From the NCBI RefSeq assembly GCF_021155775.2, contig NC_060237.1, forward strand, positions 2,916,501 to 2,980,500: 64,000 nt of DNA, given 5' to 3'. Shown here one piece after another: positions 36,136 through 47,351 of the stretch. The notes under the pieces are model-generated. The model saw only the letters and a program-made list of their open reading frames with translations, was not told the DNA's origin and ran no database searches. The translations under genes and the position numbers were made by a program. Numbering within the stretch: the stretch's first letter is position 1; every line of letters starts with the position of its first letter. This DNA is from Neodiprion pinetum. Lineage: Eukaryota; Arthropoda; Insecta; Hymenoptera; Diprionidae.

Positions 36136-39100
36136 TTGATTGTAGCACTGATCGGACGTAATTTTGCGAGAGAAATCGATTGGGCGCAGTCCCAATACGC
36201 TGCAATTAGCGCATCAGAAGTTACAGCCAAAAAACGAGAACCTGTGTTTTCGACATTTTTCAGCAGGTGCTTTTTCGCTCGCCATTTCTCTCCTGTTGGT
36301 CCTACGCTCTTTTCGCTGCGAGTTCTGAGTTCCCGAGGGTCCAATTGGTCAGATAAGGGTTGTTTAAATCGAATGTGGGACCAAAAGTTTTTTGCCAAAA
36401 AAAAAGTAAGGCTAACCCCTTTCCATTTTTGGCGAAAATTTTCGCGATTTTGAAAAGTGCTGGAATCAATTATTGTAGCACTGATCGGACGTAATTTTGC
36501 GAGAGAAATCGATTGGGCGCAGTCCCAATACGCTGCGATTAGCGCATCAGAAGTTACAGCCAAAAAACGAGAACTTGTGTTTTCGACATTTTTCAGCAGG
36601 TGCTTTTTCGCTCGCCATTTCTCTCCTGTTGGTCCTACGCTCTTTTCGCTGCGATTTCTGAGTTCCGGAGGGTCCGATTGGTCAGATAAGGGTCGTTTAA
36701 ATCGAATCTGAGACCAAAAGTTTTTTGCCAAAAAAAAAAGTAAGGCTAACCCCTTTCCATTTTTGGCGAGAATTTTCGCGATTTTGAAAAGTGCTGGAAT
36801 CAATTAATTGTAGCACTGATCACACGTAATTTTGCGAGAGAAATCGATTGGGCGCAGTCCCAATACGCTGCGATTAGCGCATCAGAAGTTACAGCCAAAA
36901 ACGAGAACTTGTGTTTTCGACATTTTTCAGCAGGTGCTTTTTCGCTCGCCATTTCTCTCCTGTTGGTCCTACGCTCTTTTCGCTGCGATTTCTGCATTCC
37001 GGAGGGTCCGATTGGTCAGATAAGGGTCGTTTAAATCGAATCTGAGACCAAAAGTTTTTTGCCAAAAAAAAAAGTAAGGCTAACCCCTTTCCATTTTTGG
37101 CGAAAATTTTCGCGATTTTGAAAAGTGCTGGAATCAATTAATTGTAGCACTAATCGGACGTAATTTAGCGAGAGAAATCGATTGGGCGCAGTCCCAATAC
37201 GCTGCGATTAGCGCATCAGAAGTTACAGCCAAAAAACGAGAACCTGTGTTTTCGACATTTTTCAGCAGGTGCTTTTTCGCTCGCCATTTCTCTCCTGTTG
37301 GTCCTACGCTCTTTTCGCTGCGATTTCTGCGTTCCGGAGGGTCCGATTGGTCAGATAAGGGTCGTTTAAATCGAATCTGAGACCAAAAGTTTTTTGCCAA
37401 AAAAAAAAGTAAGGCTAACCCCTTTCCATTTTTGGCGAAAATTTTCGCGATTTTGAAAAATGCTGGAATCAATTAATTGTAGCACTAATCGGACGTAATT
37501 TTGCGAGAGAAATCGATTGGGCGCAGTCCCAATACGCTGCGATTAGCGCATCAGAAGTTACAGCCAAAAAACGAGAATCTGTGTTTTCGACATTTTTCAG
37601 CAGGTGCTTTTTCGCTCGCCATTTCACTCCTGTTGGTCCTACGCTCTTTTCGCTGCGAGTTCTGAGTTCCCGAGGGTCCAATTGGTCAGATAAGGGTCGT
37701 TTAAATCGAATCTGAGACCAAAAGTTTTTTGCCAAAAAAAAAAGTAAGGCTAACCCCTTTCCATTTTTGGCGAAAATTTTCGCGATTTTGAAAAGTGCTG
37801 GAATCAATTAATTGTAGCACTGATCGGACGTAATTTTGCGAGAGAAATCGATTGGGCGCAGTCCCAATACGCTGCGATTAGCGCATCAGAAGTTACAGCC
37901 AAAAAACGAGAACTTGTGTTTTCGACATTTTTCAGCAGGTGCTTTTTCGCTCGCCATTTCTCTCCTGTTGGTCCTACGCTCTTTTCGCTGCGATTTCTGA
38001 GTTCCGGAGGGTCCGATTGGTCAGATAAGGGTCGTTTAAATCGAATCTGAGACCAAAAGTTTTTTGCCTAAAAAAAAAGTAAGGCTAACCCCTTTCCATT
38101 TTTGGCGAAAATTTTCGCGATTTTGAAAAGTGCTGGAATCAATTAATTGTAGCACTGATCGGACGTAATTTTGCGAGAGAAATCGATTGGGCGCAGTCCC
38201 AATACGCTGCGATTAGCGCATCAGAAGTTACAGCCAAAAAACGAGAACCTGTGTTTTCGACATTTTTCAGCAGGTGCTTTTTCGCTTGCCATTTCTCTCC
38301 TGTTGGTCCTACGCTCTTTTCGCTGCGAGTTCTGAGTTCCCGAGGGTCCAATTGGTCAGATAAGGGTCGTTTAAATCGAATCTGAGACCAAAAGTTTTTT
38401 GCCAAAAAAAAAAGTAAGGCTAACCCCTTTCCATTTTTGGCGAAAATTTTCGCGATTTTGAAAAGTGCTGGAATCAATTAATTGTAGCACTGATCGGACG
38501 TAATTTTGCGAGAGAAATCGATTGGGCGCAGTCCCAATACGCTGCGATTAGCGCATCAGAAGTTACAGCCAAAAAACGAGAACCTGTGTTTTCGACATTT
38601 TTCAGCAGGTGCTTTTTCGCTCGCCATTTCTCTCCTGTTGGTCCTACGCTCTTTTCGCTGCGATTTCTGCGTTCCGGAGGGTCCGATTGGTCAGATAAGG
38701 GTCGTTTAAATCGAATCTGAGACCAAAAGTTTTTTGCCAAAAAAAAAAGTAAGGCTAACCCCTTTCCATTTTTGGCGAAAATTTTCGCGATTTTGAAAAA
38801 TGCTGGAATCAATTAATTGTAGCACTAATCGGACGTAATTTTGCGAGAGAAATCGATTGGGCGCAGTCCCAATACGCTGCGATTAGCGCATCAGAAGTTA
38901 CAGCCAAAAAACGAGAACCTGTGTTTTCGACATTTTTCAGCAGGTGCTTTTTCGCTCGCCATTTCTCTCCTGTTGGTCCTACGCTCTTTTCGCTGCGAGT
39001 TCTGAGTTCCCGAGGGTCCAATTGGTCAGATAAGGGTCGTTTAAATCGAATCTGAGACCAAAAGTTTTTTGCCAAAAAAAAAGTAAGGCTAACCCCTTTC

Positions 39101-41930
39101 CATTTTTGGCGAAAATTCTCGCGATTTTGAAAAGTGCTGGAATCAATTAATTGTAGCACTGATCACACGTAATTTTGCGAGAGAAATCGATTGGGCACAG
39201 TCCCAATACGCTGCGATTAGCGCATCAGAAGTTACAGCCAAAAACGAGAACTTGTGTTTTCGACATTTTTCAGCAGGTGCTTTTTCGCTCGCCATTTCTC
39301 TCCTGTTGGTCCTACGCTCTTTTCGCTGCGATTTCTGCATTCCGGAGGGTCCGATTGGTCAGATAAGGGTCGTTTAAATCGAATCTGAGACCAAAAGTTT
39401 TTTGCCAAAAAAAAAAGTAAGGCTAACCCCTTTCCATTTTTGGCGAAAATTTTCGCGATTTTGAAAAGTGCTGGAATCAATTAATTGTAGCACTAATCGG
39501 ACGTAATTTAGCGAGAGAAATCGATTGGGCGCAGTCCCAATACGCTGCGATTAGCGCATCAGAAGTTACAGCCAAAAAACGAGAACCTGTGTTTTCGACA
39601 TTTTTCAGCAGGTGCTTTTTCGCTCGCCATTTCTCTCCTGTTGGTCCTACGCTCTTTTCGCTGCGATTTCTGCGTTCCGGAGGGTCCGATTGGTCAGATA
39701 AGGGTCGTTTAAATCGAATCTGAGACCAAAAGTTTTTTGCCAAAAAAAAAAGTAAGGCTAACCCCTTTCCATTTTTGGCGAAAATTTTCGCGATTTTGAA
39801 AAATGCTGGAATCAATTAATTGTAGCACTAATCGGACGTAATTTTGCGAGAGAAATCGATTGGGCGCAGTCCCAATACGCTGCGATTAGCGCATCAGAAG
39901 TTACAGCCAAAAAACGAGAATCTGTGTTTTCGACATTTTTCAGCAGGTGCTTTTTCGCTCGCCATTTCACTCCTGTTGGTCCTACGCTCTTTTCGCTGCG
40001 AGTTCTGAGTTCCCGAGGGTCCAATTGGTCAGATAAGGGTCGTTTAAATCGAATCTGAGACCAAAAGTTTTTTGCCAAAAAAAAAGTAAGGCTAACCCCT
40101 TTCCATTTTTGGCGAAAATTTTCGCGATTTTGAAAAGTGCTGGAATCAATTATTGTAGCACTGATCGGACGTAATTTTGCGAGAGAAATCGATTGGGCGC
40201 AGTCCCAATACGCTGCGATTAGCGCATCAGAAGTTACAGCCAAAAAACGAGAACTTGTGTTTTCGACATTTTTCAGCAGGTGCTTTTTCGCTCGCCATTT
40301 CTCTCCTGTTGGTCCTACGCTCTTTTCGCTGCGATTTCTGAGTTCCGGAGGGTCCGATTGGTCAGATAAGGGTCGTTTAAATCGAATCTGAGACCAAAAG
40401 TTTTTTGCCAAAAAAAAAAGTAAGGCTAACCCCTTTCCATTTTTGGCGAAAATTTTCGCGATTTTGAAAAATGCTGGAATCAATTAATTGTAGCACTAAT
40501 CGGACGTAATTTTGCGAGAGAAATCGATTGGGCGCAGTCCCAATACGCTGCGATTAGCGCATCAGAAGTTACAGCCAAAAAACGAGAATCTGTGTTTTCG
40601 ACATTTTTCAGCAGGTGCTTTTTCGCTCGCCATTTCACTCCTGTTGGTCCTACGCTCTTTTCGCTGCGAGTTCTGAGTTCCCGAGGGTCCAATTGGTCAG
40701 ATAAGGGTCGTTTAAATCGAATCTGAGACCAAAAGTTTTTTGCCAAAAAAAAAGTAAGGCTAACCCCTTTCCATTTTTGGCGAAAATTTTCGCGATTTTG
40801 AAAAGTGCTGGAATCAATTATTGTAGCACTGATCGGACGTAATTTTGCGAGAGAAATCGATTGGGCGCAGTCCCAATACGCTGCGATTAGCGCATCAGAA
40901 GTTACAGCCAAAAAACGAGAACTTGTGTTTTCGACATTTTTCAGCAGGTGCTTTTTCGCTCGCCATTTCTCTCCTGTTGGTCCTACGCTCTTTTCGCTGC
41001 GAGTTCTGAGTTCCCGAGGGTCCAATTGGTCAGATAAGGGTCGTTTAAATCGAATCTGAGACCAAAAGTTTTTTGCCAAAAAAAAAGTAAGGCTAACCCC
41101 TTTCCATTTTTGGCGAAAATTTTCGCGATTTTGAAAAGTGCTGGAATCAATTAATTGTAGCACTGATCACACGTAATTTTGCGAGAGAAATCGATTGGGC
41201 GCAGTCCCAATACGCTGCGATTAGCGCATCAGAAGTTACAGCCAAAAACGAGAACTTGTGTTTTCGACATTTTTCAGCAGGTGCTTTTTCGCTCGCCATT
41301 TCTCTCCTGTTGGTCCTACGCTCTTTTCGCTGCGATTTCTGCATTCCGGAGGGTCCGATTGGTCAGATAAGGGTCGTTTAAATCGAATCTGAGACCAAAA
41401 GTTTTTTGCCAAAAAAAAAAGTAAGGCTAACCCCTTTCCATTTTTGGCGAAAATTTTCGCGATTTTGAAAAGTGCTGGAATCAATTAATTGTAGCACTGA
41501 TCGGACGTAATTTTGCGAGAGAAATCGATTGGGCGCAGTCCCAATACGCTGCGATTAGCGCATCAGAAGTTACAGCCAAAAAACGAGAACCTGTGTTTTC
41601 GACATTTTTCAGCAGGTGCTTTTTCGCTTGCCATTTCTCTCCTGTTGGTCCTACGCTCTTTTCGCTGCGATTTCTGAGTTTCCGAGGGTCCAATTGGTCA
41701 GATAAGGGTCGTTTAAATCGAATCTGAGACCAAAAGTTTTTTGCCAAAAAAAAAAATAAGGCTAACCCCTTTGCATTTTTTGCGAAAATTTTGGCGATTT
41801 TCAAAAGTGCTGGAATAAATTCTTTCTGGCACTGTCCCGACGTAGTTCTGTGAGAGAAATCGATTGGGCGCAGTCCCAATACGCTGCGATCAACGCATCA
41901 AAAGTTACAGCCGAAAAATACGGAAATTCA

Positions 41931-43546
41931 TGAGTACTTCTTTGGCTGTTCTATTTCCGTCACCGAGGTCCCAATTAGTCAAAACGAAATCCTACAAATA
42001 GCTCCGAGTCGAAAAAGTGTAGAGTTAAAAAATCGGAAATAAACAACGTTAAACCTCCCGACTAACGCATCAAAAGATCTGGCTAGAACACAAAATCTGC
42101 ACACGGCCATCAGAAAGGTGCGAAAGAAAATTCACAAATTTGTAGCTACGAAGTCTCAGCTTCTCATTCATTTTGTCCTAATTCTATTACAAGTGTTTAC
42201 GTGTCAGTGTACAGTAATTTAACAACTTGCCACATAGTATCAAGATTATACTCCAAGTTTTGACTTGCGGAGAAGTCCGACGCACCTCTGCAGGATTGTA
42301 AACATTATGTATTGTATTGTATTGTTACTACTTTATGTATCTTGCATCGAAATAAATAAACATTGGATCCTTTCCATATTATATTTCTCTTTTGTTAGCT
42401 GTTGGTCCCACATCGATTTAAATGCCCTTTATGGAAACCTTAAGGACTAATCAGTCTATGAACAGTCATACAAATAGACCCTAAGACAAACAGTCTTTTG
42501 TTTCAAAAATCACCAAAAAAACGTGAATAAGGCCCTCTGGGTATTAGGGTAAAAGTTTGACGATTCCGAATATCGCTACAATAAATTCTTTCATGCTATT
42601 GCATTCCATCAACCTAATTGCGCGAATGGAATTGAGTACGTACTCGACGAAAATCACGAGAGAAGTAAGGCTAACACCTTTTGATTTTTCACCGATTCAT
42701 CTTTTACAGATTTTCAAAAATGCTGAAATTGATTCATTCGGACCCTATAACGATGTCATTTTCGAAAGGACTCTCGTGCGTACAGTCGTCTCATCTCGCT
42801 GTGAGCAGCGGACTAAAAGTTACGGCCGGAAAACATGAACTTTCTCTGTATTTTGTTTGTGTGTTCTCCACTATTGGTCTCACGATGTTCTCGATGTCTT
42901 TTTTTTATATACCCGTCGGTGAATCACACGAAGTTTTCTCTGAGGATAGTATGAAAGACCATTAGATTAATTCTTTGTAACCACGGTCTTAACATTTGAC
43001 CCGAGAGTGCGACATACTATATCACTATACTCATTTCATTTGTATTATACGCCGGGTATTTGCGAAAGAGGAGTATTGCACCTGCAGCGATATATAAAAA
43101 ATTCTGTCAATATTGAGACATTTTGAATAAGGCTACAGTGCAATTATAGTATAAAGCAACGAAAAGTCGATTTTCAATTAAGGTTAGTATCGATCTTACA
43201 TGCATATTTCTATCATGTAGCTATCGATTACATGCAGTCGGTGCAATGGTTGAAGTTTCATAGTTGACACGCTTGCGGTAACCTCTCGATGCTCGAAATA
43301 TCATCACTTTCTATAAATTTACAGGTTTACATACTTTTTCTAAAAGACTTTAAATTCAAGGTGCTATTATTGAAACCTGATTGAAACTTAAAACACCATA
43401 ACCTAACTTTTAGGAACAGAACGCGTCCACAATGCTTTATGCCGCATGATTAACTGACGCATTTTAGGCTAGTACACATTTTTATCAGTATTACTTTTAG
43501 AATACTAATAGCGTGAAATATTCAGATTTTTTAGATCCCAGCCAAT
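41931..43546. other. Region between the satellite array and SF3A2
   Basis: Mostly AT-rich. It contains a strongly diverged satellite-like relic at about 42640-42850 and probably the SF3A2 promoter in the last 300 bp. No ORF with support. Confidence 0.4.
42640..42850. repeat. Ancient, diverged relic of the 335-bp satellite
   Basis: AGTAAGGCTAACACCTTTTG near 42665 corresponds to the unit's AGTAAGGCTAACCCCTTTCC. About 150 bp on, AAAAGTTACGGCCGGAAAAC corresponds to the unit's AAAAGTTACAGCCGAAAAAC edge variant. The order and spacing match a satellite unit, so this is an outlying degenerate copy about 0.7 kb past the array. Confidence 0.5.
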
Positions 43547-44458
43547 ATGGATTTCCAAAATAGGCCAGGTGGTAAAACTGGGGGCGGAGGAGTGGCCTCC
43601 TGGTCAGAAAGTAATCGCGACCGAAGAGAGCGCCTTCGACAACTTGCTCTGGAAACAATTGATTTAAACAAGGATCCCTACTTTATGAAAAATCACTTGG
43701 GCTCATATGAATGCAAGCTTTGCTTGACGCTGCACAACAACGAAGGAAGTTACTTGGCGCACACACAGGGTAAAAAGCATCAGGCAAATCTAGCTAGAAG
43801 AGCTGCGAAGGAAGCTAAAGAAGCTCCGCAAACTCTTGCTCCTGAAAAACCGAGAGTTGAACCAAAAAAATTTGTCAAAATTGGTCGGCCTGGTTATAGG
43901 GTGACAAAACAGAGAGATCCAGAATCTGGTCAGCAAAGCTTACTTTTTCAAGTTGACTACCCAGAAGTTGCTGACAATGTGATACCACGACACAGATTTA
44001 TGTCTGCATATGAACAACGAGTTGAACCCCCAGATCGTAAATGGCAATACCTGCTGTTTGCTGCCGAACCATACGAGACTATCGCGTTCAAGGTAACTTG
44101 CTTACAGCAATGGATTACGGAATGTTTCAGACAGATTTCCTCCTTTCTCATTTGAATAATATTTGCAATGTTTCATCATCAGGTTCCCAGCAGAGAAGTA
44201 GAGAAGGCTGAGGGCAAATTTTGGACACATTGGAATAAGGACACGAAACAATTCTTTCTTCAATTTGCATTCAAAAATGAAAAACCATCAATTGGTAAAA
44301 TTCCACCTCCTCCCATTCCACTTATACGGCCAGGGATGGGAGCACCTATGATGCCTGTTCCACCGCCACCAAAACCCCCAATGTTCAATCCGGTACCCCC
44401 GCCCCCTGCATTATTGGCTGGAATGCAAATTCCACCTCCACCACCTCATCTGAATTAA
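43547..44458 (+). CDS. Sf3a2: Splicing factor 3A subunit 2
   Basis: Two exons, 43547-44092 and 44183-44458, in phase, giving 273 residues. The N-terminus MDFQNRPGGKTGGGGVAS and the matrin-type C2H2 zinc finger (YECKLCLTLHNNEGSYLAH, then QGKKH; residues ~54-78) are diagnostic of SF3a66. Conserved blocks FVKIGRPGYRVTKQRDP, PRHRFMSAYEQRVEPPDR and FWTHWNKDTKQFFLQF follow. The C-terminus is a short proline-rich tail, much shorter than the long repeats of vertebrate SF3A2 and similar in size to insect forms. It is part of the SF3a complex of 17S U2 snRNP, needed for prespliceosome assembly in the nucleus. Confidence 0.96.
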
Positions 44459-44463
44459 ATAAA
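44458..44463 (+). terminator. Poly(A) signal overlapping the SF3A2 stop codon
   Basis: AATAAA shares its first A with the TAA stop codon (44456-44458). A T/G-rich stretch follows at about 20 bp. If used, the 3' UTR would be only some 20-30 nt. Confidence 0.45.
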
Positions 44464-47351
44464 ATTTAGTAGCTGTGTGGATAAAGCTGAATATTTTTAT
44501 CTGTTCAATGGTCATTCATCCATCAAGTGTAAGTTGCACTATCACAGAATAGGACAGAGATTGGTTCTGAAGTTACGACAAAAATTTGAGGTTGGAAATG
44601 GAAGTGGTGTAGTCTACAGAGCTCCTATGTGTTCTAGTTTTCATGAATATTTCTTGTCATCTTCCTACAAAATGATGCTGCACATGCAATATTAATATCA
44701 TGGAGGAAGAATGTAATAAACCAATCTTGATTTTTTTTAACCAAGACAAAATGTGAGAGTGATCCGAACTTTCCAAAGGATTTCAGGTTGGAATATATTG
44801 TTTCAAGGTGTACTCCAATTGTAAACATGTCACCAATGCATCGATTTATAAGAGGTATTGCAAATGGTACTGATTCAATTGTGCTTCAGCAAGTCATTAT
44901 TATACAAAATATTCATGAAATTCACGCGTTTGAATGTATCAAAATTTTATATTACAACAACGGTACAATGAAATGCAGGTTTCAATTACCTACCACGTAT
45001 CATACGTGGTGGAATGTGTACACCGACAGCAATTGATTCTATCATTGACAACTTAAATTCTTCATCTAACGGCATTGTGACAAAATCAACCACCTTGAAA
45101 GTACATAGAGTGAATTGAGTTCACACCGGCGTCATACATCAGCAAAACTTGCTGTCACATTCGGCTACGCTAGTGTAATCCTGATTACAAGCATAGACTG
45201 TCTACCATATTTTATTATAGGTACATCTCATGATATCCGTAGTATAGTATAATATAAAAGCTTGAATAATTAAGTATCGTTATAACATGACCGATTATTA
45301 CTGCTTATTCGTTAGTATAATTTTCTCCTTACAAGTTTTTCTCTCACACTAGGCATCATTGTTATTACTAGTATCATATATTCTTAATCACAGCTTAAAT
45401 TATTAAATCACCAATGGAGTCATATAATTTACGAGGAAGAGAATTTGTTGATTACGAATGAAGTCATTGCTTGTGCAATTTTTTCACGACACTGCCTTTG
45501 CGTAATTGTAAATTTTGCAACAAATGGTATGGAATGTCCAGAATTACTTGACGTTTGTAACTTATGTTGAATTTACATTAAGTATGATGCACATATATAT
45601 ATATCTGTATACTCTCTATGATTGATCTTAACGATTTTGCATAAGCTGACAGCTGTTTTCATATTTTTACTAACCCCATAACAAACTAATACAGCGTTTT
45701 ATGATAATTTATCTGTGGAGAATTTTTCCATCATGTTACACTAATACAATCACCAATTGGAATGGAGTGTCAGTGCATCAAGTCTGATATATGAAGTGTA
45801 CTAACAATAAATTTCATAATCCGTACAAACTAATGAGATGTGACTACATAGAATTAGATATACCTATAATGATTGCGAACTTTCAAAAATCGAACTCAAA
45901 TGAAGACTTATATACTATTTGGAATTTTCAACACTACCACTACATTATATAAAAATAACAATCGACATAATAAAAAAATATTTTAGGTGCAAAATAAATG
46001 CTTGTTTCTTGAACCAGTTTTTTTTACTTTGTTTCTTTTACTTATGTCGTGTTCTCTCTGTTTACGTTCTTTCGTACTAATAGTAGCTAAGGTAGATGTA
46101 CCTGCAGCAGTATTCTTATGCTTATAATTTTGAAAGCAGTGCGACTTATCTACAGACTCTGCCATGAGGATTAATCTGATGCTCTCCTTAAATTTATAAT
46201 CATTAAGTGCTCTTACTGATCAATTGTCTCAAATATAAAACGACAATCTATCTGCATGCTATACATGTAATTTGTCTTGTAATAAACACCCGATTAGCCG
46301 CAGAGTATAGTTGGCTCTATTGTTAGTGCAAAACCGCACACTTCTAGTTTGGGAGGTTTAAATTAGTGCTGCATTCTGTACCCCGGGTCTGTTTTCATTA
46401 TTTTCACAAGTATAGAATGCACAATATGTAGATCTGTATGTTTATGAGCAATGAATCTTATGTATATGGATGCTGATACTGCAAATTTTTTAATTTAATT
46501 TTCTCTACCAACAGAAGGAACAGTTTTGCAGTGCTAACAGTGCTCCATTTTATGTATCAAATAAGAGCTGCATTTTAATATGTTTATACGTAGGAGTTTA
46601 CGCTCCTGCAATGTCATAGTAATATGTATCATACAGTAAATTATTAATATTTATGGTATGCCCTATGACACTTTGTCCCAAGGGTACATAGCGTACAATA
46701 GAATTAAATGTATCAGCATTCCATTGACGGCGAGCAGAATGGTTCGCATTAATTTTGCATTTCAAAATTAGTTGAAACATTGGTCAGTAAAGATTAGTTC
46801 AATCTATTTTGACATCAACCATGACTAAATACATGTCGGTAAAAAATCTGTAGCGTTGAATTTAGAATAAACTTTGCTAATTTGATTTCGACATATTAGA
46901 AATGCCATGGGCTGAATAAGATCTTTTCAGCATCTTCAGGCAACTTCGTATAGAGATTTTTACTCTTTCACACGATCTGATAATGAAATTTGGCATTACG
47001 ACACGTGGTATATACATAAATGTGCGTACATATTTATATATATGCTTTTATATTCTGATATACCATTAACTCGGACAACTTTAAACTAGGGGTGCAACTT
47101 TGGAACAGCATGAAATTTTGCTACTTGTACTTCGGGTTTTGGCTGAAAATTCAAAATCCAAAAATTTCCCACTATCGCATAGTTGCACCCCCAGTTCCAA
47201 ATTTAACCCCGTGTTCAGTAGGAGTCGAAGGTTTTGCACGATTGTCGAAACCATCTGACGAATGATCAATGAATGGTTATCTATCGATAACCCGTTTCTA
47301 TCTGAGGCAGCGTAACCACTTTGGCAACATGGCTGCGCACCTCAGATAATC
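44464..47351. other. Convergent intergenic region between SF3A2 and BCAS3
   Basis: About 2.9 kb of AT-rich DNA. It probably contains the long 3' UTR of the short BCAS3 form (minus strand) and a fold-back element at 47079-47206. No supported coding region or RNA gene. Confidence 0.4.
47079..47206. repeat. Fold-back (MITE-like) element, about 128 bp
   Basis: The left end (TTTAAACTAGGGGTGCAACT) is matched by the reverse complement of the right end (AGTTGCACCCCCAGTTCCAA). The G/C-run core is identical and there are few mismatches. It lies about 150 bp past the BCAS3 stop codon, inside the likely 3' UTR. Confidence 0.5.

Larger units (their letters stand above)
33162..41930. repeat. Tandem satellite array, ~335-bp unit, about 22 copies
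   Basis: Unit starts (TTGTAGCAC motif) fall at about 33500, 33835, 34171, 34506, 36140, 36473, 36808, 37142, 37477, 37812, 38147, 38482, 38817, 39151, 39485, 39820, 40153, 40488, 40821, 41155 and 41489. Spacing is 333-336 bp except across an insertion at 34841-36135. A diverged unit precedes 33500 and a partial one follows 41823. Core units appear over 95% alike, while edge units are clearly more diverged. Each unit contains the hairpin ATTGGGCGCAGTCCCAAT, an A-run of 8-11 bases, and one long open frame on the minus strand without any ATG. Family knowledge: homogenised cores with degenerate edges are typical of satellites evolving by unequal exchange. Confidence 0.97.

Noticed and set aside
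34193..41879. A family of 112-codon ORFs on the minus strand, repeated about 18 times
   Set aside because: They are the satellite unit read in one frame. None has an ATG or an internal Met, all are near-identical because of homogenisation, and there is no splice or promoter context. Noted as a curiosity but not called as genes.
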